DNA of 64,000 nucleotides, from assembly GCA_034638255.1 (NCBI GenBank), contig JAWPGT010000008.1, positions 62,001 to 126,000 of the forward strand, written 5' to 3'. The translations under genes were made by a program, and so were the position numbers. The notes beneath the pieces are model-generated. The model was not told where the DNA came from, searched no databases, and saw nothing but the letters and a program-made list of their open reading frames with translations. This stretch comes from Coprinus comatus. Taxonomy: Eukaryota; Basidiomycota; Agaricomycetes; Agaricales; Agaricaceae. Below are positions 52,567 to 64,000 of the stretch, one piece after another (positions within the stretch are counted from its first letter, which is position 1; each line of letters starts with the position of its first letter).

Positions 52567-53198
52567 AAAAATTCTTTTTTTCCCCTTCTTTTTATGGAGA
52601 AGTTGTGATTTGCTTTCATTTTTATAACTGTATATGCTCTGCTCATTTTGCTCTGTCTGTGCTGATATAGTACACTAACGCTTTGTTTGGTTGGAGTATC
52701 GCATTGGTCTGAGTATACGACATTATGTGTGGGTCTCCTGGCCTGATTAACTGGTAACAAAATACAGAGGAATATGTGACGCGTAGATGTTACCATGTGA
52801 ATAAGAGACACAACAAATGTTAGAACGTCTTCTATTGTTTTCTTTTATTACGCATTTATCGCAAACCAATGAGAGTTGCATCATACCATCATGTGAGGCC
52901 TCCGGTGTATGTCGCCGTGAGAGTTCCATTATCATCGACGCTTCAATGTCTTCCGTAGTCATTGTAGCAGTATGACATGGAAGATTGATTCGGAAACGCA
53001 GTCTTTATTATAGTAGATAAAGATGGTCTAATTAATTGTGAGAACGCCAAGAAAGGAGGTGCTAATTTAAAAATTAGACTCGTGAGAAAATGTCAATTTG
53101 ATATCCTCGGTCCAAGAAAATCAGGGACGTTATAATGGACATCGTTCACGGCTATCTACTTGCTTATCTCTTTCCCTTCCTTCATAACCTTAATAACC
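52567..53198. other. spacer between MYND genes A and B
   Basis: About 630 bp holding the end of A and the promoter of B. No gene is seen. Confidence 0.5.
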
Positions 53199-55653
53199 AT
53201 GCCTAGGCCCGGGACGCGACGTGACAAGAAGCCAAAACATAACATTGCAACTAATACGGACTTTGATGAATCTTGGGCTGTTGCAATTATTTCAAGCTCA
53301 GAAGCTGAATATGGTCTATGCTTGGAAGCTACTTATAATGCTGAGAATTGGATGTTAAAGGCAGATGAATTCAGTAAGAAAATCAAACTACCTGGTGCAT
53401 TTTACTTTTATCACCTATACCCATATCATAGGTTGCTTATTACAGTTTTACAATAGATATTAATACGCGTGATGGTTTGAAGAAATTCCACGATAATTTT
53501 GACAAGTACTACCAACGACTCGAAACCATCAGCTTGCAAAGCCAGAATCACCCAGGTGTCCGTGGTAGAGTTGTCGGTGTCTATGCCAAATTGTGCGAGG
53601 ACCGCATACTGAAAACCAAACTCTTCAAAAAAGGTACTTTCCATATTGCTCTTCTTTTTTTTTTGTTCTTTAAAACTAACATGAAAACCGACCCCTTTCA
53701 TAAAAAGGGTTTTTGAAGCAAATTTTCCCTGTTCTTGAGAATCCATGTTGCCGACGCGTCGCTCTCTTGGCGTTAGTAACCATTGTCCAGGGGTGCAGTA
53801 GTGATTTGCGATTTGAAGTTGCAGAACATGCTCTACCTATTGTCCAGGTTCTAGAGGCCCAACCAGATGAAGAGATCGCGGCAATTGCTTTTGCGGTTCT
53901 TTGGGAGTGTCTCAGTACTCCTCTTGGCCTAATAGGAGGTCAAGGTTATTATCCCGAACTCATAGATACTTTGCCAACAACTCGAATCGTCAAAGCTGCT
54001 GTCACCGACGCAATTAAATATCCACGCGCAAATTATTATAGGGTCCACCGTTCTATTGATTTACTCACCGGTGTCGCTCGTCATGGTGGTTACAAGCCAT
54101 TTGAGGCTTGTCCAGAAGCTATTCACCTACTCGTTGCTGGGTTGAAATCTCCAGAGTGGGGTTTGCGGTCCAAGTGTTTGCAAGCTCTTATGCGGCTGTA
54201 TTCTGTCAAAGGGGAAGAGGAACACGAGAAATTAGTCAAAGTCATGACTCAAAATCCACAACCACCATCCACCATAGAGGTCCTCAAGCAGCTTGTGGAT
54301 TACGGTTTTGATCGATGCGATGTAATTATATCCAAACGATGCGTCAAGGAATTCGTAGCTTTGATGATGAAGGTTTTGAAGGATCAAGATTATTATGATT
54401 TTGGGGAAAAAGTTGCCGAAATCGTTATGAGCACGGAAAGCTCGTTTTTAGAAGGACCAGTCCTCTCATATGTTCGTGCTATTGGGATAACTTCAGATGA
54501 CAAGTACAGAATGCCGTTCAGCATGACCTCTGAAGCTATGCCATATGCGGCTAAGATAATTAGGAATAGAGGAGAACCAGGGGATTTGGATACAGCGGAT
54601 ATTTTGGATATCAAGTACTTTCTTCATCTGGACCGACCCGCGGAATTCGCTCGTATCGCATACAGGGCTGTCAAACGTAATCCCTCTCAAGCATACTTTT
54701 ATCGTGCGATTGCTATGGCCAAAGATCCACTTGTAGGACTGAAAGCAGCAAAAGAAGGATTGAAATGTTCACAAATCACGCCTTATATTAAATATTCACT
54801 CTTGGAGCGTGCAGTTCAGCATGCGACTAGTCTTGGACTTCAAATTTTGGAACGGCAACCAAAGGCAGGGAGCCAGAAGTGGTGTGAAGGAATTGCGTGC
54901 TTGCATAGTGCGTTGGAGGATTCTCGGATATTCATCTCGGAAGCACCGCCAGATGAAAGACATATGAGATTGATGTTGTGTTGGTACATTATGTTGATGT
55001 TTATGATGAAGGATCTAAGTCCTGACTTGAACGAAATTCAGGTGAATAACCCTTTTTATAAAAAGAATCTTTTTTGGAACATTTTTTTTTCGCAGCCTGC
55101 TATTCGGCAATTGAATTTTCTAGAAAGACTTTTCCCGCAAGTGGACATGAAACCGCCCCCGTCCATTTCTAGTAATTATAAACTCACTCTAGAAGCAATT
55201 GCCAGGACGTACAACCAGGGTATGAAATTCAAGTTAACCTCTGCACTTCATTTGGGACCTACAGAAGGAGTATGTAAAGATCCAACCACTAAACAATCTC
55301 GAGAGATATTGGCTGCGTGGTTGGAGACCACCGATTTGGATGACTCGAAAACCAATTTTCATGAAGTGTTCAATGGTTTGGAAATGCAAAGCGGTATAGG
55401 TAAATTTAAACCAAATGATAAATTGAGTCTTTATACTTGTGGTTGGTGTGGTCGACCATCTGCTACGTCGAGAAAATGTGAGTTCACTTTTTTTTTGGGT
55501 GTTTGTGATGGGAATGAAAAAAAAAAATACTAAATGCTTTTTTTTGAAATAGGTACTGGGTGTTCGAATATTGCATATTGTGATGAAAAGTGTCAGTCGA
55601 GGGCTTGGCCTACTCACAAAAAGATGTGTAAACTGCGGGGTACTACAAAGTGA
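53199..55653 (+). CDS. MYND zinc-finger protein, tandem copy B
   Basis: Five exons, 53199-53394, 53457-53633, 53708-55041, 55096-55477 and 55553-55653, total 2,190 nt, 729 residues with an uninterrupted frame. The start MPRPGTRRDKKPKHN aligns with copy A and is chosen over an in-frame Met at 53160. All intron positions and phases match copies A and C, and exon 2 is 177 nt in all three. The helical body includes RVALLALVTIVQGCS, GVARHGGYKPFEACPEAIHL and DILDIKYFLHLDRP. The MYND finger reads CGWCGRPSATSRKC, then TGCSNIAYCDEKCQSRAWPT, and ends HKKMC. The tandem arrangement and shared structure point to recent local duplication followed by strong N-terminal divergence. Confidence 0.85.
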
Positions 55654-56298
55654 ACAATGAACATGTTCATTATATTGGTGAAAGTCGACGTTGGAGCTGA
55701 AGGATGGCGCCGAGATTGTCGAGTGCCGAACTGTATTTTTATCTTTGCTTTTCCTTTTATCTTTGCTCCTAAGTATATCATATTCAAGGCATTTGCATAT
55801 TTATCTTGGTTGTCCTGGGTATTCATAATATAATTTCATTTCTCGTCCCTTATTCATTACATTTTTAATATAGTGAGATGGAGTCTTTATGTTTGATACG
55901 GTATACATTCTCCTAGCTTGTAACACTACTTCCATGTAATGAGATATCACCGTTGTAAAGAACAAGTTCAATAAGTTAATCCTCATTCATCCATATAATA
56001 TTATTTTAGGCTCTTGTCATCGGTAGTATATATTTGCAGAACTTTCTGGCTCTCAGGATTTGCCCCTTTTTCTCGTACATACGTACTGCACCAATGTATT
56101 TGCAGGTCTAAGCAATATTCGCGACGAGTTTTTATAACGGATGCATGCGCCATAATTAATTAGATGTGTATCATAGTTTGTATGTAATAAGCTCAGAGCT
56201 AGCAGAAGTCGTCTCGGATCATAATCTGTATCTACCTCTTCCTCCTCTCAATCTTCAAACTTCAAGTTTGTATCAATCTCACAACGCCCATAACAATA
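55654..56298. other. spacer between MYND genes B and C
   Basis: About 645 bp of AT-rich DNA with the end of B and the promoter of C. No gene is seen. Confidence 0.5.
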
Positions 56299-58752
56299 AT
56301 GGCCACCCAAGGAACTCGACAATCACAACTAAAGCTCATATATGCAAACAAATCAAATTCAAATTGCGCGATCACTTTAACCAACGCAAAAACCAAACCC
56401 AAGCCTACACAATTAGAAACGGAAATTGAATGTGGTACTACGGACTGGAAGTCAAATCCTCAGGTGGATGCCTTGTGTAAACAACTTAAGCTACCTGGTG
56501 CGTTTTGGTTATTGTGCGTATCTCGTCATCGCCGCGGTGGGTTTCTGAGAGCGTTTCTACTATAGACATCTACACACGAAAGGGCTTGAAGAAGTTCTAC
56601 GAGAACTTTGACAAATATTATAAGCTGCTTGAAGCTCTCAGTACCCGATATCAAAACCTTCCGGATGTCATTAGTGGTGTTCTTGGTATCTATGCACAAC
56701 TATGCAATGATTCATTAATGCAAACCAAACTTCTCGAAAAAGGTTTTCATCTTCCTTGTATCTTTGTTAACCTTTGTCTAATGATAACATAACATTGAAC
56801 AGGATATTTGAAACAACTTGTTCTCGCTATCGAGACCCCGCTTTGTCAACACATAGCTCTAATAGTGTTGTCAGACATCGCCGACTCGTCAAGTACCAAT
56901 ATCCGACATGAAATTATCAAGCACGTTGCTCTTCCACTTGTTCGGATCGTAGAGATTAAAAGTCCAGAGGATGATGCGGGAATGCTTGCATTATTCATAC
57001 TCTGGGAATGTCTCCGTACATCGGTTCGCATTCTGGGAGGGGTCCGCCGAAACCCTCAGCTTATTGAGTCGTTACCAACAACTAGGATCATCAAAGCAGT
57101 CACTATCGCAGCTCAGAAGCCAACTGGTACATTTCTTACAATGTCAAATACTATCGGGTTGCTCTCTGGATTGGCACGTCATGGTGGTTATGAATCGTTT
57201 AAGCTTTATCCAGAGGCCACTAAATTGTTAGTAGCCGGTTTGAGGAGTAGAGAGTGGACGATGCGGGTTGATTGTTTACAGGCGATCATGGCATTGCATT
57301 ATGCCGAAGCAGAAGAGAAGCATCAGAAACTATTAGAAGCCATAAAGAATCCACAACCACTCGCCCCCGATATCTTCATGGTTCTCGCATGCTATGGTGT
57401 AGAGCGATGTTATTCGGAGCTTTCCAAAAAATCTAACAAGGACTTCAAAATGGCTTCACTGAAGGTTTTGGAGGATCAAGACTACTATGGTTTTGGGGAA
57501 AAAGCTGCAGCCCTCATCGTACTACAGTCGGACTGTGCATATGCGCAAGGGCCAGCCCTCCCTGTGTACCTTCAGTTTAGTAAACTGGCAACCCCAAACT
57601 GCCAATTACCGTTCGACGATATTTCTGAAACACTCCCGTACACTGCTAAAGCATTGAGGAGTAGAGGGGGATCACGGGATCTAGATGCAGCAGACATCCT
57701 GGACATTCAGTATTTATTACGCAAGGGTCAACAGGCGGAAGCGGCAAGTTTGGCGCTCAAGGCTGTTAAACGTAATGGGAAACAAGGGTATTGGTATTAT
57801 GCGATTGCACAGTCAGATTACGATATGCTTATAGGCCTAAAAGCAGCAAAACAAGGATTAAAATACGCACAACTCACTCCCTTTCTTAAGTATTCGCTTC
57901 TCGAACGTGCAGTTCATTATGCTGCACAACTGGGGTTTCTCATCTTGGAGCGAGATCACCTACCAGGAAGTCAGAAGTGGTACGAAGGCATTGCGTTGTT
58001 GCATAGTGCATTGGAGGATTCAAGAACATTCATTTCTGAAGCACCACCAGACCATACGCATATGGGACTAGTCCTATGTTGGAACATCCTGTTGACATCG
58101 ATAAATAAGGATATCAGCCCCAACTTCTTACAGGAAATCCAGGTAAGTCAGACCTTCCAACCACATCAGCATTTAGCTTCTGTTGACCGTTTTATCTAGC
58201 CCGCTGTTACGCAGTTGAATTTTCTTGAACAATTGTTACCACAGATTGGATTTGCCATTGCGCCACCGGTATCTCTTCATACCAATTATAAACATGCTCA
58301 AGAAACTATTCGTACAATGTACAAGGAAGCTGCCGAACTACGCTTAACTCATACAATTGAACTTTATACTCCCATTCTACCTACTAGTCCAACTCTTGGG
58401 CAATCTCGGAAAACACTCGACACATGGTTAGAGAAGGTAGAGTTGGATAGTGTAACAGATTATCACGAATTAGCAAATGGTCGAATGGGCGTTGTGCGAG
58501 AAAGTAAATGCAGAGTTGATGAAACACTGTCACTTCACAGATGCAGCTGGTGCAATATTGCGTCTGCAGCATTAAAGAAATGTATGCACATTTTGTTTTA
58601 TAGAGACCTTTTGAGAATGCTGACTGACCGATTTTCTTTTTGTTGTAGGTTCTGGTTGTGAAAATTCCGTGGCGTATTGTGGAACAAAGTGTCAGAAGAA
58701 TGCGTGGCCTAGTCACAAAAACGTTTGCAAGTCCAAGAAGAGTACCTCGTAG
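56299..58752 (+). CDS. MYND zinc-finger protein, tandem copy C
   Basis: Five exons, 56299-56497, 56566-56742, 56803-58142, 58200-58581 and 58649-58752, total 2,202 nt, 733 residues, fully in frame. The N-terminus (MATQGTRQSQLKLIYANKSN) is unlike copies A and B, but DIYTRKGLKKFYENFDKYYK at the start of exon 2 and everything after it align well. Body motifs include GLARHGGYESFKLYPEATKL and DILDIQYLLRKGQQ. The finger is CSWCNIASAALKKC, then SGCENSVAYCGTKCQKNAWP, ending HKNVC; one residue longer between its Cys pairs than in copies A and B. The first intron follows LKLP in both B and C. Cellular role unknown. Confidence 0.85.
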
Positions 58753-59246
58753 TAGTAGTAAGTACTTTGACTCCTACCATCTATTCTCCCTTCCCCTCGT
58801 CATTATCTAAATGTATACATCCATGTAGGAAAGGGAGTCTGGGACTGACTGTACTGATGTCCGAGAGAGAAGAAGCGAAGAGGAAGACTCCGTTTGCTTC
58901 GACCATTTGCTACCAGTCCGATTATGGTTATCCGTTGGTCTCGACTCCTACCCGTCGAATACTACATCTATGATTCTATATTAAATATAATGTTCATTTA
59001 CGGTGTGTCATTCCCCTTTTTTTTAGTGGAGCATTAGGCACGATCGGCTGACAAGGTCAGTTCTCGTGTTTTAGCTTTTTGGTATTGTCCACACCGAACA
59101 TTTCATTCCCCTTTTTTACTGGCTTTGATTTATGAATTCGCGGTGTAATTATAAATAAGACTATTCGGGTGCACTCCAAGTTCCTTTACGGAAGACTATG
59201 CTCCCTTGGTAATTAAGGGTCATATCTAACTACTATATGTATCTGT
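58753..59246. other. intergenic between MYND C and DUF6534 gene
   Basis: About 490 bp between two convergent stop codons. No gene is supported. Confidence 0.5.
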
Positions 59247-60846
59247 TTATCCCTTCGCAGCCTGGGAAAACTCCATCGTACTGACAGTGTGAACTGTACT
59301 AGAAGTCACTGGATCCCCTTGCAATGCTCTGGACCCATCTCCCGAGATAATAACTTGAGTATTGTTATCACGGTAGTGTTGTCGCTGATTTAAGAAGATC
59401 ATGAAACAGTTGCTATACCTGTTAAAAACCATGCATTAGTTTGTATCTAACACATGATGAAAGATATGTTGTATATTAGTTGCTTACAACTTCCCAAGTA
59501 CATATCCACTAGAAACACATTTGATGTCAGTGAGGTGAGTTGATGATTTATTCGAGTTTAAATCGAGAGTAGAAAGGTATATGCTCACCCAGTTATGAAT
59601 ATTCCTGTACGCTTTGGGTTGAAATTAATACCTTGGTAAGAAAATCTAATATAAAAACTCACTGGAGTAGCAATTGATTTCGTGAAGTATACAATAACAA
59701 TCTCGACAGCGACCGCAGCTAGTTTTCCAGATATATTTATATTAATATCAATATTGAAGGGAGGAAAAACCTACATGTAACAGCATTTGTTTCAAGGGTG
59801 AGCGCGAGTATTCGCAAGATCACATTGCTCGTAGCCCGACTTGGTTGTTCTTTAGCCATTCTCAATAACTAAATTAATACTATAATTTAATATTTAATAT
59901 TTTTTGGAAGACTGATTGAACTCACCAGGTAACCAGTTGTTAATGCAATGAAGATATCTGTAATAGCACTGGCTAATAACCAGATCTTGTTCTAACCTTG
60001 AGCCCAGAAGTTGAGAGTTAAAGACACTTACCATGACAGTCATTGTTGGGTTCGACAAACCGATCCGTGCACTCCAGAAAAATATTGTCAACACTCCAGG
60101 AATAACACCAGCGAAAGAGCCCTGGAATATCAAAGAATCAGATGCGAATCGAGGGTTTGATCGAGAATAACAGGGGGTCTTACTAAGGCAAGAATGCCAG
60201 GAAGGAGCTTCCAACCACTCAAATGGTTGATTCTCCAAATGTAAAACATTTGAACGATGAATGCAAGTATTATATCCACCAATGCCATATTAAACTGCGA
60301 CAAGTGGAACTCGCTTAACTTCTCAAAGCTCCCAAAATTGTACACAAACCAATAAAAAGCATCCTCCATTAACATAAAGGTTTGAAAGGTGTCTAGGATG
60401 AAAATTACGTGCACTGGGTACGAAAGTACCATAGCACCCGAAAAGCGGATAGATTATAATGCATGAATAATTCAAAATCCTAGGAGTATCACTGTAGTTA
60501 ATACTTACCAATGATTTTGATAGCTCTTTTTTCCTCTTTTGTTTTCGAGAGGTAGAGATCTATAAAAGAAGGGGGGATCAGTATCTCAAAGGTGGATGGT
60601 CAACAAAATATTACACACGCACAGTATTGGACGCATAATATTCCAAAGAGCCACCAATTTAAGACAATACCTACAAGCTGAAATGGATACAGTTTTAGTA
60701 CAAGTTTATAGTAAAGTAACAATAACCAATAACGTACAACAGGACCTGCACTGAGTCTTGGTTAGTAGTGCTCTGGTAATACAATGTAATCCTAACAAAG
60801 GAACTCACTGTAGGGTAATATTATCTGGTACGATATATGTGGGCAT
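59247..60846 (-). CDS. DUF6534-type fungal seven-helix membrane protein
   Basis: A multi-pass membrane protein in about a dozen short exons. The start at 60846 (MPTYIVPDNITL) joins a 13-nt microexon (60750-60738, HAGPV) to LVGIVLNWWLFGILCVQYYL. Further segments are IFILDTFQTFMLMEDAFYWF, FNMALVDIILAFIVQMFYIW, SFAGVIPGVLTIFFWSARIG, DIFIALTTGYL-like, and the conserved block QPSRATSNVILRILALTLET, then VTSAVAVEIVIVYF. The tail GKLYSNCFMIFLNQRQHYR is the usual end of the last helix in this family. A Ser/Thr-rich cytosolic tail ends at 59247. These proteins are abundant in Agaricomycetes and have no established function. The junction near 60030 is odd: the GTAAGT donor is out of phase, and a GTGTCT three bases later in frame is needed. 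Confidence 0.82.
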
Positions 60847-62742
60847 ATCGTTGGAGTTATTGTTTGAGCTTACCCAGGAGTTGTACTTTATATTGTACCC
60901 ATTGTTTATTTATTTCTATGATATTTGGAATGATGTTTCGACATATGTTGTTCAGGTTCTGCCTTGGCTCCCGAGTCTCAGCCGATTGGATAGTGGTATC
61001 GCTGATCATCATATATCATAAAGTAGAACTCACTTCAGGACCATTTAATGAGTAGATTCATACTAAGTGTGTACAACTGACATCATGATATCAACCCTGA
61101 TTATCAACTTGTTATCAACGCCACTTTTGATGATGATGTAGTTAGTAGTTAGGCCCAGCCAGTTCTCTGATTGAAAGTTGGCTTTGGCGTAACGAGTATT
61201 TAATATACAAATGAACATCCTTGTCTGATTAAAGGCATGAAGTTAGCATTCGATCTTTGAGCCTTAGCTTGCGTGCATCAAATTTTTTTCCCTATGTTTA
61301 TAGAATTAGAATGACATATGGAAGATTGGAAAGTCAGCCACTATTATTCTAAGAAAAAGCTGTACAATGATATCTACCTCTGAAACAATGATACAAATCC
61401 AGTTCTTGATATGATGTCTAGGATCCTGGTTATTTGGGATTAGAAGCACTAGTATGTCATTTGTGAATGTTTGAACCTCCGTTATCTGTGGAGCGTCAGA
61501 TGCGATGTCTTGAAAGGAATATCTATGTGACTGACATTGTAACGTGTAACCTGTGCGTAACTAACCGTAATTATCTCTCTGACCTCCGCTACACTATCCC
61601 GTATTAGTCCAACGTCTCGTTGCCTCAATATCTTATTTACCCTCCCACCTCCTTCGGACTGACATTAGGTACGACTTCAGATCGACTGGTGAGCCGTCGT
61701 TGCTCTCTCGTTGCATTGCCACATTGTGCTCTAGTTACTAGTAGACTACTCCCTTTACCACAATACTAGCTGCACGACGTGGCCTCCTCTCCCACATACT
61801 CGCAGGTTTCCATAGCCAATATACCTGAGCCTACTAAGTCTTGCTTATACTACAACCGAGCCGCAGAGAACAAAATATCATTGGAAATACTTGATGTCCA
61901 TCCCCATGCTTCTTACAACAGCAGTTCAACAACAAGAAGACTCCGCATCTCACTTGAATACATAGGGTATATTTGCTCCTAATCTTGTAATAGATAGAGG
62001 TATAATTTTGCCTGGGTAAAGAACGTTATACTGAGCTTGAGACTTATAGAGTATAACATAGTGGTAATACATAGGTGAAGTGGAGAGAGCAATCTGTTAT
62101 GTTGAACATTAGTTTTGAGGATGGGAGAAATACGGGTTATTTACAATGAAAGAAAAACAAATGCGTGACTCATCATCACCCAAACCAACGATTCCTTTAT
62201 TTCTCCGTTGTTGATATTTTCATTGTTTTTGAAGTATTTAGCTGTAGATTGAATATGATGTAAAGCGAGTGTGTGTAATGAACGTTGGACCAGTTTGATA
62301 GGCAGAAGAGAACAATCTAGGATGATATCAGTAAGGGGCCCAAAGGAAAAAGGGAATCGCTCACTTGAAAACATAATAAAACAAAAACATTATCCTTTGC
62401 AATTCTTTTTCTTTTTCTCCTTTTTATTCTATTTTATTTTATTTTCTTGATTTTTATGATAGGGGTAAATTCTTTTGGAGAAAAGAGTGTGGGTAATGAG
62501 CGACTAGTTGACATCAAGATCTACAAGTAGGCGTAACCATGTAAATGTGAACCTAACACGAGAACCAAAGGAAGAAACATTACTACTCACTTGACATCAA
62601 TGCGAAAATAATTTGTTGGTCTCTTTTATTTTTATTTTTATTCAACAATTACAATTTGAACGAGGGACCTATTGGTTGCCTTGTTAGCTCAAACTCGCTT
62701 TTAAAACAAGCGAAAAAAAAACATACCCCAAAATCACCCTCA
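60847..62742. other. 1.9 kb intergenic region, no supported gene
   Basis: Contains short frames only. A + strand frame at 61779-61982 (VASSPTYSQVSIANIPEPTK onward) has gene-like composition but no ATG and no recognisable domain. The region also holds the DUF6534 promoter. Confidence 0.45.
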
Positions 62743-63992
62743 TTAACCAAACATTGCATCTAACAGGACTAACACAAAAATAAGAACGAACCAGCAATCA
62801 GCGACCAAGTCCAATACGCCCATCTGCTTAGTATGAGGACCCAGAAGTGCTTCATAATGGACGATGTCTCTTGTCTGTGTATGATCTTCTCGTCGAGTTA
62901 GCTGTAGACATTCCCAACCTTCTGGGAGTGTCATGTCAATCCTATTAAAAGCAATCATTGTACATTGCAGTAAAATTTTTGAGAGTAAACGCAAATGCAC
63001 TACTCACTTGCGCAGTCCTGGTGTTAAGCTATACCAATCCACCGCCACCCTTCCACTTCCCAAACACGAAAATTGTCCAATTGGACTACACAGAACATCT
63101 CCTACTTCATTCAATACATGCCTCTCCACCTCTAAGCCCAACAAAACCTCAACCGTATGGCCTCGATGGTCTATTCTAGAGGACCACACCTCTTTGACCG
63201 TGATTTTTTCGGTACAGTTATTGTTGGCATGGTAATGAGGTTCGAGTATTTTGAAAATTTCGTTCAGGAATGGAGAGATCGGGCGTTCACATGTTGCACT
63301 GTTAACCTCCTCAAAATTTGAAGAGTGTGTAAGTAAAAGGGGTGTTCGTCCCGACCTAAAATATGTGTTTAGAGGATGGTAGTCAAAGAGAAATGTGAAA
63401 CGCACCCCGATACGAAAGGAGATGACACAAATTGGCCCAATAGAGGGATTCCCTCTATCTGTAAATGCTGTCTGGGCTCTGAAGTAACATTTACAATTGA
63501 ATGAGGAGGGCTAGTAACAATGGTCACTCCAGTGCTTGCAGCTGAACCAGTGTAAATGACGATATCCCTGCAAGCTGGAGTATCGCCAGTAATGATCGCA
63601 TCCAAGGATTGAACGCGATGCTCATAAGGAACGGCGTCCTGGCATATCTGGATGTCGACAATACTGTTGTCTTGCTCAAAAGCAAGGTTGATGATGAAAG
63701 AAAGGGGAACAACAGTAAACTTCCCCAAAAAATTTGCAGCCGGCTTGTAAACAACATGGCCATTGTAAAGTGAACCGCCGTTGCTGGTAATAACATCTAG
63801 AGATTGTACGAGAGGCGTTGCCAAATGACCTTGTGAAAGACGAGCAGTACTTAGTCGATCACGGGGGATTGCGGATGGTGTGTATATGGCAAGGTCCTTA
63901 CAGATTGAAATGTCGTTGGCGATAGTCTCCAGAGCTTGGAAGGCGGGACGATGAATGACAGCATCATTTAAAACTAGAATGTTACTTGTCAT
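62743..63992 (-). CDS. tail-anchored protein with internal repeats, hypothetical
   Basis: Three exons, 63992-63406, 63355-63008 and 62941-62743, join in phase to 1,134 nt (377 residues) from the Met at 63992. An exon beyond the window edge could extend the N-terminus. The first half has a degenerate repeat of the form Q-S/A-L-D/E-x-I-x8-C/N-x2-V/I-Y: FQALETIANDISICKDLAIY, VQSLDVITSNGGSLYNGHVV and VQSLDAIITGDTPACRDIVI. The second half is a different globular-looking region (EVWSSRIDHRGHTVEVLLGL, VLNEVGDVLCSPIGQFSCLG). The extreme C-terminus is a hydrophobic helix (DLVADCWFVLIFVLVLLDAM), so a tail-anchored or single-pass protein is likely. No known domain is recognised. Confidence 0.7.
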
Positions 63993-64000
63993 GAAAGTCG

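Overview
The window is nuclear DNA of a basidiomycete fungus, most likely an Agaricomycete. Nearly every gene is cut by short GT-AG introns of about 45-75 nt. Gene content fits that group: a PAK-type STE20 kinase, a fungal seven-helix DUF6534 membrane protein, a tandem MYND-finger family, an aryl-alcohol-oxidase-like GMC flavoenzyme, a flavin-dependent halogenase and an Ish1/Msc1-type protein. Exon ends were read by eye from splice signals, reading-frame continuity and family similarity. No database search was run.

Layout. 54-3297 (+) is the 3' part of a PAK-like kinase. 3572-11210 (-) is UTP10/HEATR1 of the U3 snoRNP, with a small coiled-coil gene upstream (11342-12030, -). 13.28-16.0 kb and 31.1-34.0 kb are two copies of one palindromic (foldback) element with about 1.2 kb arms, lying in opposite orientations. 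Between them are a Lys-rich nuclear-type protein (16502-18546, -), a DUF1365 protein (18895-20699, +), a TMEM242-like mitochondrial protein (20910-21703, +), a gene desert, the GMC oxidoreductase (25128-27318, +), a tRNA-Glu(CTC) (-), a small hypothetical gene (-) and a BAG-domain cochaperone (+). After the second element come an SRPBCC protein with a 12-nt microexon, the halogenase, choline-phosphate cytidylyltransferase, a YicI-like GH31 alpha-xylosidase (-), the Ish1-type protein, a rhodanese plus dual-specificity MAP-kinase phosphatase, three tandem MYND genes (50.1-58.8 kb), the DUF6534 protein (-) and a tail-anchored repeat protein (-) at the right edge.

The genes do not form one pathway. 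They mix housekeeping functions (ribosome biogenesis, phosphatidylcholine synthesis, mitochondrial assembly, chaperone and MAPK signalling) with secreted or secondary-metabolism enzymes (GMC oxidase, halogenase, xylosidase).

Three otherwise intact genes (BAG, Ish1-type, first MYND gene) each have a coding length off by exactly one base at a short repeated-base run. Either the assembly contains indel errors or these are real frameshift alleles. The most unusual structure is the pair of double-headed palindromic elements. Each arm carries a TATA box and an intron-like segment pointing outward from a unique centre.
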